Both the position numbers and the translations under genes were made by a program. This document shows positions 23,104 through 33,945 of a DNA stretch of 64,000 nucleotides, piece after piece (the first letter of the stretch is position 1; each line of letters begins with the position of its first letter). The stretch is from Cydia pomonella. Lineage: Eukaryota; Arthropoda; Insecta; Lepidoptera; Tortricidae. The notes under the pieces are model-generated. The model was not told the DNA's origin. It saw nothing but the letters and a program-made list of their open reading frames with translations, and ran no database searches. The stretch lies in assembly GCF_033807575.1 (NCBI RefSeq), contig NC_084704.1, positions 12,113,056 through 12,177,055 on the forward strand, written 5' to 3'.

Positions 23104-23551
23104 TATATTTTGCGAATAAATAGGTTATGAGTACTTAGAGTTTTTTTTCTTATTGAAGCAATACAACCCCGAAATCGCGGAGAATGTTTACTGTTTAATA
23201 CATTTTGGCAGGTCAGATTTCTGTTTTCTTTGGGAGAGCCAACATTATTTCGGGGTTTCGGTGTTGGTCCCATACCTAGTAAAAGTTGCGCAGTATATGG
23301 GTATTACGTAATCGTAACGTATTTTGCGAATAAATAGGTTATGAGTACTTAGAGTTTTTTTCCTTATTGGAGCAATACAACCCCGAAATCGCGGAGAATG
23401 TTTGCTGTTTAATACATTTTGGCAGGTCAGATTTCTATGTTTTCTTTGGGAGAGCCAACGTTATTTCGCGGTTTCGGTGTTGGTCCCATACCTAGTAAAA
23501 GTTGCGCAGTATATGGGTATTACGTAATCCCGTAAATGGCTAAGCCTATCT
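23104..23551. repeat. 224-bp tandem duplication of a palindromic repeat
   Basis: Two neighbouring copies (GCGAATAAATAGGTTATGAG at 23112 and again at 23336, spacing 224) share almost the entire unit. Each unit contains an inverted pair around 'accccgaaatcgcgg' and 'ccaac..tatttcgcggtttcgg', and a 'tggtcccata...agtaaaagttgc' phrase shared with the MITEs at 5365 and 15861. So a MITE relative was duplicated in tandem inside the intron. Confidence 0.85.
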
Positions 23552-24328
23552 ATGGTTAAGTACCTACTTGTCTAGCAGCCCTATATTATATGCGGCTGTG
23601 CGTTAGACTATTACCTGTCTCTTTTCTTATTAATGCTGTTATAAAGAAATATTCAAGATGTTCTAGGAGTGTAGAAGCCTTATAAAACATTTTAAGCGAT
23701 GCATGTGTAATCGATATATTCGCTATATATGTAAAACATAATCTCTGAGCACTTTGTATAGAACGTCTTATGCCAATGTATAAAAGCGCATTGTCGTATC
23801 ACTATAATTTTTTTATTGAAATTTGTGCTTACAACAGTCATGTCTCCGCTGATCAAAAATACGGCTGTTACGTGTACAGTATTAATTCTGGCATGTACTA
23901 GCTCTGCAAAGTCTCAGTGAAATTGTAAACATTGTTACGAGGTCGCGCTGTCGCTAAATCGCCAGTGTTCCCGTATTTTTAGCCAACGTCTTCCGTCTGT
24001 CTGACTGCCACCTGCTGTCTTTAGGAACGCTCGAATGTTTGCTCTTGAACGTAAATATCTTCCCAATATTGACTATACTCATATTATAAACCAATACTTG
24101 GATCTTAATGACTTTACGCCGTCAAAAGCAAACTTTAACTAAATTTAATTTGGATTCGAATCATCTGTTCCAATATAACTCTTGAACCGTAGCGGAGTGG
24201 GTCGCGGGGAATCCTCCCGGAATTCATCGGCAAGTAGCGGGGGACGCTTGCCCGCTCTAAATCCGTCGCACTCGCCGCCAAGCTCTTCGGCGAGCCGCGC
24301 GCACTGCCACTGTCTTCTCTAAATATAG

Positions 24329-26395
24329 GATCGTGTGCGCAGGTCTCCGTACGTGACGCTGGGAGCGGTACGGTACGCGGTCCGCCGAGCGCCGCCGCCG
24401 CGGGTCTGCCCCTGCCGCTGCTGCTCCGAGGAGGCGGTGGCGGCTTGCCTCGGCCGCGTCAAGCCGGACCGCCGCACGCTGGAGCGCTTAAGGCCCCGCA
24501 TGGGTCGCGGCGCGCGCGACGAGCGGCCCTCGCGTCATCAGCGCCTCCAAGATCTCACGAAGCGGTTGTTGCCGCGTGGCAACAGTACTCCTCCAGTATC
24601 TCCTCAACCACCGCCTCCGCCTCCTCCGCCTCCACCACACTCTGCACCCGTCTTACCTCCAGTACCACCTCCCCGCTCACGGCACCGTCATAGCCCTACT
24701 CGCGGTGTCTCCGTCGACCGTTACGAAAATGACATTTTTGATACGGAGAAAATTACCCTACCGCGTGTTGAGTCCCGATTGATTGTCGGCTCGTATGCTC
24801 AAAAAACTATACCATATCGCAGTGCTTCATTTTCTCACGGTGATTGTACTCAAGAGAAGTACTACCGAGCTACCAACCGGTTGCCTTCGATCTTCGATTT
24901 CGGTAATAAGAGCGAAAAAACAGGGTTGGAACGTGCTGGCTCGTCGTGCACGCGGAACGATGAGTCGGCTAGTCTTGCGACGGAAGAAACTGTAACCGAG
25001 GGGGGGTCGGTTGCGTCTGTTGATTCAGCCGTGGGATCGGATGAAGGTCTATTGGCGCATGCCTCACCGGCACCTCGGTCGCCTCCACCCGATGCACCTC
25101 ATAAGCAACTCGGGACGCGTTCGCTAACACACCCGTTACCGCGTCGTGTGCCTCCTGTGCGGGAGGAAGGCTCGACAGTCGCTGGTGGCAGTCTGCCCGT
25201 GTTGATGGCGCCACGCGTTCTACATGAACTACGTGAAGAAAGTGACGGCTCGCAAGCCGACAGTGCTCAGGCTCACAGTGAAGGAACATCTCCCCTCGAA
25301 CCAGCCCAACCTTTTGCTTTCCCACCACTCCCAGACCCTCCGCCAAACGCATGTATTAATGTAGACTGTGAATGTGAAAACTTTCTCATCGGTCTATGGG
25401 AAGAGCCCGCTAACAAAATTGCGAGTACTTTACCAGTGCCAGTGTATGAGTGTATAGTGAAACAGTGGTCAAAAGAGTTACCGCCGGATGAGCCATCTCG
25501 GTTGGATGCTGCTTCTGACGGTTCTTTGGATAAAGAAAAAGAAGATGAGACCATCACGAGTGAAAAAGTTGCTCATTTGTTAGAAGCGGTTAAGAATACT
25601 AACACGCCAGCTCCAATAGGTATTAGAGAACGACGTCGGCCGTTACACGATAAGAAAAGAAGAAAAGGAATATACATCACGACAGCTAGCGATGACGGGG
25701 GTGAAGAGTCTCCTCCAGTAAATGGTTGTAAGCGTGAGAACAGCGACGTGTCTCTTCAGGAGATGCGATTATCGGCTGAGACACGAACTTCATCCTTACT
25801 GGGAGATAAATCTGACGATTCTTCTGCTAATGGTCCCCCTAGTCCTTGCGAGGCTCCCGTCCAGATGTGGCCTAGAACTGAAGACCTACGAACAAGAAGG
25901 GCAAGATTTTCACAACAAAGTTCAGACGAACGAGACGACGATACTTTTAGAATGAGGCGTAAATACGGAGTCACGTCGCGAGGTGACTCTCCATCCGAAG
26001 CCGAAAGCGATTCATGTTCTCGAGATAGAACCGCTTCGCCGTCTCCTTTCAGCCCTTCTGACAATTCTGATGTCGAGGGTAAGCGACAACAATTTTCAAA
26101 AGGGCCTTATGGCAGAAATTTGGAGCCTCCGTCGACGCGGTCTGTTGAAGTCGGCCGGCGTAGTTTCTCCGATGCTACTGTTACTGCTGGTCGAAAGATA
26201 AGTGTTGGAGCAGCACCGACCGTTGGTACACGGCCTAAAGGGCCAACGCACGTCAGAGCTACTTCATCGCCTTCCAAGTTGGCTGGAGTGAGGCCAGGAG
26301 CTGACCTCTTGGCCGAGTTGCTTCGGGGAAGTTCTGAAGCCCTGTCCAACACGGCCACCTTCGACAACGTCATCCTGATCATGCATCAACACAAC
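24329..26395 (+). CDS. large internal exon of an unrecognised proline/serine-rich protein
   Basis: This 2067-base exon (689 codons, phase 0 to phase 0) lies between an acceptor ending AG at 24327-24328 and a consensus donor CACAAC/gtgagt at 26396. An in-frame TAG at 24326 overlaps the acceptor, so the frame must be entered by splicing or start at an internal ATG (first at 24500). With the 22 codons from 22721 the known part is 711 residues. In order (joined numbering): an arginine/cysteine-rich start with CPCRCC near 45-50; a run of ten prolines near 115-125; a segment with YRSASFSHGDCTQEKYYRA near 190; a Glu/Ser-rich stretch; CINVDCECENFLIGLWEEP near 365; a basic cluster RERRRPLHDKKRRKG near 456-470 that could be a nuclear localisation signal; then Ser/Asp/Arg-rich sequence with SPSEAESDSCS. 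It ends TATFDNVILIMHQHN. No catalytic domain or membrane span is seen. Downstream exons were not found. Confidence 0.85.
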
Positions 26396-27187
26396 GTGAG
26401 TACACTGCATTGTTTTTATTACCTTACATTGTACCGATTGACCCCGATATAAGCTCAAGAAATAACAAAGCCGGAGCTGAGGATATTGTTATGATGTTTA
26501 TCCCAGCAGAGAATAGCCTAAAACAAACGATCTTGTATTATTGCCAAAGTATGTACATTTAAATTTATAAACTACATAGACATAACTACTTTCAGTTTCG
26601 AGTTGTGATAATTAAATAAGTAGTTTATTTGTGGTTTTCGCGATCATATTCAGGTTTGGTTACATTATACGTTGATATTTCGCAAAAACTAATAATGGTG
26701 TAAGCGCCGACGTGTCGGTAATGTCCTTACGTCGTTGTGAGCGCTATTTTTCTTGGATTTTCCGTTTACTCGGTCCAATGTCGTGTGAGTCACGCGCAGC
26801 TGTTCCAGAAGCATTAAAAATCTTAAGGGCAACCGTATTAATAACACTGACACTGAACTTAGGATTCATGTAGTTGTAAAAATGAGATTTATTTTGTACG
26901 TTTCGTTAACTTTTTTGATGTTGAGGAATTCTAAGTGATTTTTAATTGGCGGTTATTTTTGATTGAATTATTCACGGAAATATGTTTCGCGAATATAACG
27001 CATATTACCGTAAATCAACTGTCATAAACAGTGATCGGCAACCGGTAGCATTTTATATCACTTTAACGTCAAACGTAAAGACGATTATGGATAAGTCTGT
27101 GTTGTTAAAATTAAAACCTTACTTGTATGTTTTGTTAAAAACTCGCTAAATTTAATCTATTACTTAAGTATAAATTCCTTTTAAAAT
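26396..27187 (+). other. intron start, no further exon recognised
   Basis: Sequence after the donor reads on for about 19 codons and then stops; it is AT-rich and non-coding in appearance. The next exon of the gene was not found here or convincingly further downstream. Confidence 0.5.
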
Positions 27188-28126
27188 TGAGGATCCATTT
27201 ATATAAAGAGACTCCTAACTATAGGAACCTTTTTTATGAAATTAAAAATAACTACCCAGATTTTATGTTCTACTATACCGATGGTTCCGGGTAGAACCGG
27301 TTGCGCGATCGTAACAATGAACGGTAGTTATAAGTACAGATTACAAAACTATACATCTATATTCACATGCGAAGCAGTTGCTATCCTTAAATGCCTAGAA
27401 GTAATAAACGAAAACTCGAGTGTTAAAAAACACATTTTTTTCTGATTCAATGTCAACACTAAAGGCACTTTCAAATATTAGTAACAAAGATCCTTTGATA
27501 AATTTAATACGAGAAAATCTACTTAACCTAATAGATAAGCAATTCGTTGTGGAATTATTCTGGATATCTAGTCATCAAGGTATTCCTGGAAATGAAAGGG
27601 CCGATACCGCTGCTAAAGAGGCCTTGAGGAATGAACAATGCAATTACACTACTTCTAACCACCAAGACCTCAAAAAATTCCTTAAATTAAATATTAAAAG
27701 ATTATGGAACAGCCATTGGGTAAATAATAACAATAGCGCCTTATATGAGATAAGGAAATCAGTTTTCAAAAAGAGTACATTGTATGTAAATAATAGAAGG
27801 GATGTGGTTATGAATAGATTAAGAATAGGACATTGCAATGTGACTCATTTATATCTTATAACCAAGGAAACTAAAAAGAAGTGCTTAAGGTGTAAGTGAT
27901 ATATCTATCAAACACTTGTTATTTAATTGATTGCCCGATGTATAATACAGAAAGATTAGTTGGTAACCTGCCCAAATGTTTAAAAGATTGTTTGATTGCC
28001 TCAGAATGTACTGTAAAATTTCTTAAACTAGTTAACTATTATGACTTGATTTGATATAATTGTATATTTATAGTGGTCGCTAATGACCTTAGCTGTTTGA
28101 GCGACCTTAAAAAAAAAAAAAAAAAA
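27188..28126 (+). pseudogene. 5'-truncated LINE with RNase H domain and poly(A)
   Basis: Three shifted frames give a ribonuclease H domain: FMFYYTDGSG (first Asp), TCEAVAILKCLEV (Glu), FFSDSMSTLKALSN (second Asp) and WISSHQGIPGNERADTAAKE (last Asp). The four catalytic acids are therefore still legible. A Cys-containing end (CLRCK) follows, then a 3' UTR and an 18-A run at 28109-28126. This RNase H plus poly(A) layout fits the I/Jockey group of LINEs. Frameshifts near 27290 and 27425 mean it is inactive. The RT part is missing, as expected from 5' truncation. The target duplication could not be resolved. Confidence 0.85.
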
Positions 28127-28924
28127 GAGAATGACCTTTCAACATCAACCTTTTTATTCAAGCTTCTAATACATTTTTAGTAAAATAATAATTCGCTGAT
28201 AAAAAACTTATATTTATATGATTCTATTTAAATTTCATGCACATGCGCTTTGCAGAGGAAAGCGACTACTAACAGAGAACCCGCCGAGCGGATTCCCAGT
28301 ACTCAATGTGTTAATAAATTTAAATAAAAATTGCTACCGGGAGCCGATCATTGGTGTTAGAATAACAAACCGATTATAATTTTTGAACACTTTTATTCAA
28401 ACTCGTTACAGTAACTTCAGTGACCTCACTATTTTCAAACTTAAAAGTATGGAGTGTGGAATTAAAAGAAGTGAAATCTATTATGGTTACTGTTGCAAAA
28501 GTGTCCAGCTTTCAGCTATAACTAAGAGTTCCAAATATCTCCAGAGTAGCGCTAGAGTAGCTAACAGTAAGAACCTAGGCGTTATTGACGGAATGAAGTG
28601 CGCTGTCTATGATTTGTTTTTTGTTTTTTTTCAAGTATTCTAGGTATTGTAGCGCCACCTATTTAAGGTTTTTTGATAACACTTTTTGGTACATGGAGAT
28701 TCCATTCCTGACCTCTACCTTCCATACTATGATGTTTGTTAGTTAATAAGGATTACCTAAGGACTTAATAATCATATTTGGCATTCTACGGTTTGGTCGA
28801 GGTAGGTACTCTATGTAGTAAGGCGGACTCTTAAACTTTCGTCTAATGAATCACGTTTAAAAATATTATGTAATAAATGTTGGTCGATAACATTAAAAAC
28901 TGATAATTAAGTAGGTTCTCACGG
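28127..28924. other. no gene seen
   Basis: AT-rich; an 86-codon ORF at 28383-28643 has no recognised domain. The phrase 'tagcgccacctatttaagg' near 28650 belongs to a short motif also seen near 51567 and 55203 ('agcgccatctatc'). Confidence 0.45.
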
Positions 28925-29215
28925 CATTTCCTCGTTGTATCGCAATGTTGATTGATACGTTGTGCGAGGAAGCCTCCAACTCTTCGGTCACCAGTTGCGC
29001 CAACCAGACGTTTCGCGATGTCTGCAAAAATTTTATGCGCGCTGGGGCCTCATGGATCTAGAGTTTCAATGCCAAATAGTACAAAATGGCACTCTTTACC
29101 GAGGCTCTTATATTTACAGTCGAGGATACAGATACTTTCAGCGCTAATAAGGACACGTTGTCGTTTTACCTCTACGACGCATTTCCGCTACATACCGGGG
29201 AAGCCAGGCTAGTTT
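28925..29215 (-). pseudogene. second, antisense relic of the LINE C-terminal domain
   Basis: The - strand matches the 3' half of the relic at 19595-20150: 'aatataagagcctcggtaaa', 'ctctagatcc', 'gcgaaacgtctggttg', 'gaagagttggaggcttcctc' and the end 'caacgtatc...gaggaaatgcc'. The 20-kb copy reads in the opposite direction. More decayed than the first copy; no frame stays open for long. Confidence 0.7.
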
Positions 29216-29737
29216 ATTTACAAGTACATGCCTACATAATGGACAGATTTTCACATTAGATAACGTAGCAACAATGATTATATTCGTTGCTTGTGTCATG
29301 CCAAAATATAATTTTGCAATCGTCACTATTCGATCGAAATTTCTCATATCTCGTAAATATAGCAGATTGATTCTGTGCAATACAACAATGTTTTGACTGT
29401 AAAGTGTTGTGTATTAGACAAGAAACATTCTGTTTGAAATGAACAGCAGCTATGCTATAGTATTTATCAATAGGCAAAAAATGCCCGATAAATGGATGTC
29501 GAGTTTTGTTGCCAATATTTAAAAACTGTTCTAAAAGTTTTTTTTTTAAATAATTACATCAGCTGTAATAACTAGAGTTGGGCAAGCGTCAATAATATTT
29601 TATACTCGTGTCGCATATTTTTACGCAAAATATTTAATAATGAAATTACATATTAGAGCGGTGTTTTAATTAAAAGAGGATGTGAAAAAGTGACTTGCGT
29701 TAAAAATGCAATTAATTTATTATAACACTTACATGCT

Positions 29738-29887
29738 AATTCGAACGTACCCTGGCATCAGAATGATATTTCAAGTATGTTATTTAGTGATCGTGCATTT
29801 CGTTCTTACTTATCCTTACATTACATGTATTCATTCACGATTACTAAATAATATGATTCATATATAATTCCGATGCCAGTTCGAATT
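29738..29887. mobile_element. palindromic MITE
   Basis: Outer arms AATTCGAAC (29738-29746) and its inverse (29879-29887), a second pair CTGGCATC (29752-29759) / GATGCCAG (29872-29879), and an inner pair 'atttagtgatcgtg' / 'cacgattactaaat' make about 150 bases largely self-complementary. Non-coding. Confidence 0.75.
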
Positions 29888-29962
29888 GGCCTGTTAGGAG
29901 TTTACAAAAATATATTCTTATTTTTTGTCGCTATTAACACTTACATTACAATCATTAAAACA

Positions 29963-30180
29963 CCGGACAAGTGCGAGTCGGGCTCGCGCACCGAGGATCC
30001 CGTACAAATTTAACTTATTTTTTGCAAATTTATAGTTTTGAGATTTTTCCCTGCATTTGTAGTGTAAGAAGATATTACAAGTCAAATTTCATAGTTCTAG
30101 GTTAACGGGAAGTAGGTACAATATGAATTTTGAGTAGCTTAAGAGTGTCAAAATAAACATTTTTGCGGCAAAACAGCCAT
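29963..30180 (+). mobile_element. 'gtgcgagtcgg' dispersed repeat, 5' part
   Basis: It begins 'ggacaagtgcgagtcgggct' and continues with 'agttctaggttaacgggaag' and 'tttttgcggca', in the same order as the full copy at 39211-39584. The 3' part ('tacggaaccct') is missing. Confidence 0.7.
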
Positions 30181-30287
30181 ATCTTTTTTTAAGTTAACTT
30201 ACATTAGAACTTGGATATGACATAATAACTTATTTTAACATAACACATTCACATTCTCTGTCTAGGTACCAAGTGGCACTGCCCGAG

Positions 30288-30419
30288 TAGCCAAGATGCC
30301 AATCGTTAACGCTCCGTAGCGAACGAAATGCAACTGTCTCTGTCGTACTAATAAGAAAGAGTGATAGAGAGAGATGACTACGCTACGCCACGGAGCGTTA
30401 ACGATTGGCACCTTGGCTA
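30288..30419. mobile_element. MITE with 30-bp inverted repeats
   Basis: Arms 30288-30317 (TAGCCAAGATGCCAATCGTT then AACGCTCCGT) and 30390-30419 match at 29 of 30 positions in inverted orientation. The loop of about 70 bases is non-coding. This end sequence is one I recognise from lepidopteran genomes. Confidence 0.9.
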
Positions 30420-30828
30420 AGCATCCTGTGCTCAGCAGTGGGTGATTTCTTTAGAAATATTTTAACATTTTTCATAAGAGTACCTATACCTTTGTATTTT
30501 TAAAGCATGAGATGGTCGCCTACGACGATTATTCTTTTGGCGGTTACGTCGCTCAAAATCAGAAATAGAAGTCACTCAATAGCGCTTACTTATTTTAGAC
30601 CTAATGCGTGGCATAATAAGACTCAAGTTGCTTTTTTTATCTCCGATGTAATATGCTTCGGTTTAAAGATGTGCATTCGTGCGTCAATAAATTGCAGTGT
30701 TCACGGTCGTGTCAATATGCGACAATTACAAAACGATCCGGTGCATTTAGTGGTGCCAGAGATATCTAAAGTAAATTAAAGAGTAGTCTCCACACGCAGT
30801 TGTGTGTTTTTTTTAATGTTGTGTTGTA

Positions 30829-32133
30829 CCTAGTTGGTTACTAAGTTCTGTTACTCGATTTACAACCTCTTTATTTCCGTTAAAACAAATGCTACCGGAA
30901 AAATAAAAAATGACATAATTTGGTGGATTTGTGACCCATAATTATATACTACACTTATGTGTAGATAAGCGTTATCACTTATCTCGTCGTATCTATAATG
31001 AATTGGGGCCTAAAAGAGAATCGTATCGCAGTAATTGCGTTGCACAAATGTGGGCACCCGCCAAACATGATTTTGAAGTTGCTTGGAAACCTAAAAATCA
31101 ACAAACAATTTGTTTATCGCACAATTAATAGATACAATAGTACTCAGAGCTTCGATGACCGCAAGAGGTCTGGAAGACCACGCAGCGTTCGGACCCCAGC
31201 TCTAATAAAGGCAGTGAAGGCGAGAATTGCAAGAAACCCCGTCCGGAAGCAAAAGTTGTTTGTAATACAGATGTCTGTGAAGAGAAGCTCCCTAAAAAAA
31301 GTTATCAATGAAGCCCTTGGACTACACGTTTACCGCAGACAAAAAGGTCATTTGCTTAATGGACGATTAAAGACTATGAGGCTAGAGAGAAGTCGCGTGC
31401 TATTGAAGCGGTACGCACAAAATGGCCACCAAAAAATACTATTTACAGATGAAAAATTTTTTACCATTGAATAATGTTGTAACCGCCAGAATGACAGAGT
31501 GTATGCAAAAAACAGTCAAGAGGCGATTGCGGCTGTTCCGAGAGTGCAACGAGGCCATCATCATTTGGCTGGGTGTATAATACTCAGGGCTAACACGGGT
31601 TCATTTCTGTGAAAAAGGTGTGAAAACTGGGGCCAAAGATTACCAGAAGTCCGTTCTCGAACCAATAGTGAAGCCCTTAAGCCACACCCTATTTCAGAAC
31701 CAGCCATGGGTCTTTCAACAGGACTCAGCTCCTGCACATAAGGCAAAAACAACTCAAGCCTGGTTTCGAAGGAACAAAATTGACTTTATTGCCGACGAAG
31801 ACTGGCCGTCCTCCAGCCCGGACCTTAACCCCCTGGATTATGTCATAAAGCCTGTGCTAAACCCTACACAAATCTTGACTCCCTCAAGCGGGCCATACTT
31901 AAGACAGTGACGGAATTAGACATAAAAATCGTGCGTGCCGCTTTGATGACTGGCCTCGTCGTTTGAGGGTCTGTGTCAAGGCCAGAGGAGGCCATTTTGA
32001 ATGATATTGTCATGTGTAATTCCTGATTTTGTGTACTTCATTTAAATACTCGTATATAGTTTATTCAACTTTCGTTCGTATATTTTATGTAGATAAAGAT
32101 TATTGCAGTAACAGAATTTAGTAACCAACTAGG
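30829..32133 (+). mobile_element. mariner-like transposon (D,D37D, maT type), nearly full length
   Basis: The 27-bp inverted repeats (30829-30855, beginning CCTAGTTGGTTACTAAG, and 32107-32133) differ at one position. TA flanks both ends (30827-30828, 32134-32135). The 1305-bp length is normal for mariner. The enclosed transposase is broken, so the copy cannot move by itself, but its TIRs remain suitable substrates. Confidence 0.95.
30998..32004 (+). pseudogene. broken mariner D,D37D transposase
   Basis: From the ATG at 30998 the first frame holds a helix-turn-helix-like N-terminus, the GRPR-type motif (KRSGRPRSVRTP) and the first catalytic Asp in ILFTDEKFF. It stops at 31474. A later frame carries WVFQQDSAPAHKA and DWPSSSPDLNPLDY; I count 37 residues between the second Asp and the Asp of PLDY, hence D,D37D. 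The C-terminal block DDWPRRLRVCVKARGGHFE ends at a stop at 32004 in another frame. Shifts lie near 31470-31620 and 31860-31940. All three catalytic Asp are still readable. Confidence 0.9.
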
Positions 32134-32135
32134 TA

Positions 32136-33225
32136 GATATACATAAGGAGTGGTTCAGTAAAAAAAGTGACAGTGAATTATCTAGTATATTTTTTTATTA
32201 TTTACTAATTATGAAGCAGTTTATTTTTTTCAGTAATCTGCAGATAAAATACTATACAATAACAATAAAATCATATTGAGAAATATCAGATTGTTTGAGT
32301 TTTCTCATTTTTATTGCAATTTACATTTGTAAGTTTTTGTACAACACAATGTGACAATTCTGTCGTTTTCCACAATGCCACACTTGAATTTCAATTTTCA
32401 CAACTAGGTGTATGCTTTTAGGAATATCATCTAAAGAGTAAATTATACCAATAAACTGGAGTTCATCTTCGGTAGTCAGGAAGTCTATCCAATCTAACCT
32501 CTGACAGAGGTTTTTCTATGGGGGACAAATTTCTGTAAAAATCGCAAATACACAAAAATGGAAATTCCACGTCAAAGTACAGTCAAATCAAAATAGTGCA
32601 ATATCGAACATAAGACAATTTAATAATGTATTAAGTAGCTTATCAAACTTAAAGAAAAAACTATGTTTATGAGAAACACCTCATAAATTCTCTCAGAAGA
32701 AGCTGTTCAAAAAGTCTTAGGAGACATGTAATATAAAAGTATTACTACAAAAATGCGCTACTTAAAAAATATCACTAAATAAAATGAAAAATCCACATAA
32801 TGACATACAACATACATACTCATACATTTTCATTTCTCATCCTCTGAAAGTGGGTGGTTTTTGTTGAAAGTCAAAAGTGTGCAGAAAATGATACGTTTCT
32901 GCTCTAGATTACTGTACTTTCTAAGTACGTTTTTTTTTCTTTTTTTGACGATAAGCAATGAAAATTTTACTTATAAATGGATTTTTTGTACAATTTCTAT
33001 TCTGATAATTAACTCCCCATTCCATTAATACTAATATTTTTACGTAAATTACTTACCCTCAAGAAATAGCGGTGTTTTTTTTTAATTTCACATGTATTTA
33101 ACTTTCCTCGTATTCGAAATGAAAAGTAGAGTGTTCGACTTGGGCGAAAGGTACCTTTTCATCCCTTGTTAACAATCTACTATTTTTATTATGACCCTTC
33201 GAATCGTTTTTTCGTTCGTTTTCGT
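32136..33225. repeat. no gene; old dispersed element around 32830-33200
   Basis: Pieces at 32855-32930 ('agaaaatgatacgtttct') and 33115-33180 ('acttgggcgaaaggtacctt') resemble pieces at 790-890 and 1655-1735 in the same order. The stretch before 32830 is AT-rich and unremarkable. Confidence 0.45.
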
Positions 33226-33360
33226 TGGGTGTGTCGGCTGAATGCCAATTCATGGCAGGAAACTGCGCTGGATCGGGACAGGTGGCGTTCTCTCGTTTCG
33301 GAGGCCAAGATTCTTTTTGGATCGCTGAGCCAAAGCAGTTAGTTAGTTAGTTAACTAATC
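33226..33360 (+). pseudogene. LINE ORF2 C-terminal end (RTE-like) with TTAG tail
   Basis: The + strand reads LNANSWQETALDRDRWRSLV and SEAKILFGSLSQSS from about 33234 to 33345. This matches the last part of the domain at 20868-21131 (W..s...R.kWRSLl.EAK..FG). It is followed by tandem 'agttagttagttag' (33340-33352), the same kind of short-period tail as at 20847. Severely 5'-truncated. Confidence 0.7.
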
Positions 33361-33792
33361 CGTCTCTTCACTTCAGCATGGTTAAGAGGGAAGTATAGAA
33401 CGCGATCGTCCATACAAAAAGAGAAACCGTTTTTCCACCTCTAAATATTTTCCATGAATTTTTAGCATGTTATTGACACAATGAAAAACTAGGTTTATAG
33501 GTTTTCCTTTTTTCAAAATTTTCAAAAAAAGCGAAACTTATATAAACCTTGAATATTAATATGCTGAAGTGATCGACATCAAAATCAAAGTGATTTGTTA
33601 AGATTTAGTTAGTGGAAAACGTTTTCTCCCGAAATGGAATTTCATAGAAAAATTACAGATTCGAAAAGCTATTCTTCCTTCTTAAGTAAAATTGTAAAAC
33701 CTAAAAGATAGATACATTTCGTACGTATCATACCAATCTTAGTCGGTCGATGCTCAATCCAAAGTACGTGTTTATAATATGAGTGCGCCGCG
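33361..33792. other. no gene seen
   Basis: AT-rich; the phrase 'aaaatcaaagtgatttgtta' near 33580 and 'agtggaaaacgttttctccc' near 33611 are the reverse complement of phrases at 5290-5345, so another dispersed repeat is present in opposite orientation. Confidence 0.45.
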
Positions 33793-33945
33793 GCTACCAC
33801 CAGTTTTGACATTGACGTATTCGCTCACGTCTACGTGAATTACTTTCAATACATCTCGCTTGCACTAATATGCGAGTACGAGCGAGATGTTTAGAAAGAA
33901 AGTTTCGAAGACGTGAGTTATGTCAATGTCAAAACTGGTGGTAGC
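33793..33945. mobile_element. MITE with perfect 24-bp inverted repeats
   Basis: GCTACCACCAGTTTTGACAT (then TGAC) at 33793-33816 is repeated exactly inverted at 33922-33945. Inner pairs ('cacgtct' / 'agacgtg', 'acatctcgct' / 'agcgagatgt') extend the fold across the 153 bases. A family I recognise as common in Lepidoptera. Confidence 0.9.

Larger units (their letters stand above)
22787..24328 (+). other. intron between the two exons
   Basis: It starts with gtaagc and ends with a pyrimidine-rich 'ctgtcttctctaaatatag'. It contains a LINE/SINE tail relic (22901-22960) and a 224-bp tandem duplication (about 23104-23551). The last 150 bases before the acceptor are unusually GC-rich for an intron here and include a CTCGCCG/CGGCGAG stem (24271-24294). 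An internal alternative promoter there cannot be excluded. Confidence 0.55.

Noticed and set aside
24341..24343. Alternative acceptor 'gtgcgcag' just inside the large exon
   Set aside because: It lacks its own pyrimidine tract and does not join in phase with the 22680-22786 exon; the AG at 24327-24328 does both.
24969..25557. ORFs of 94-127 codons antisense to the large exon
   Set aside because: They are shadows of the coding strand in GC-richer sequence, without splice signals or domains.
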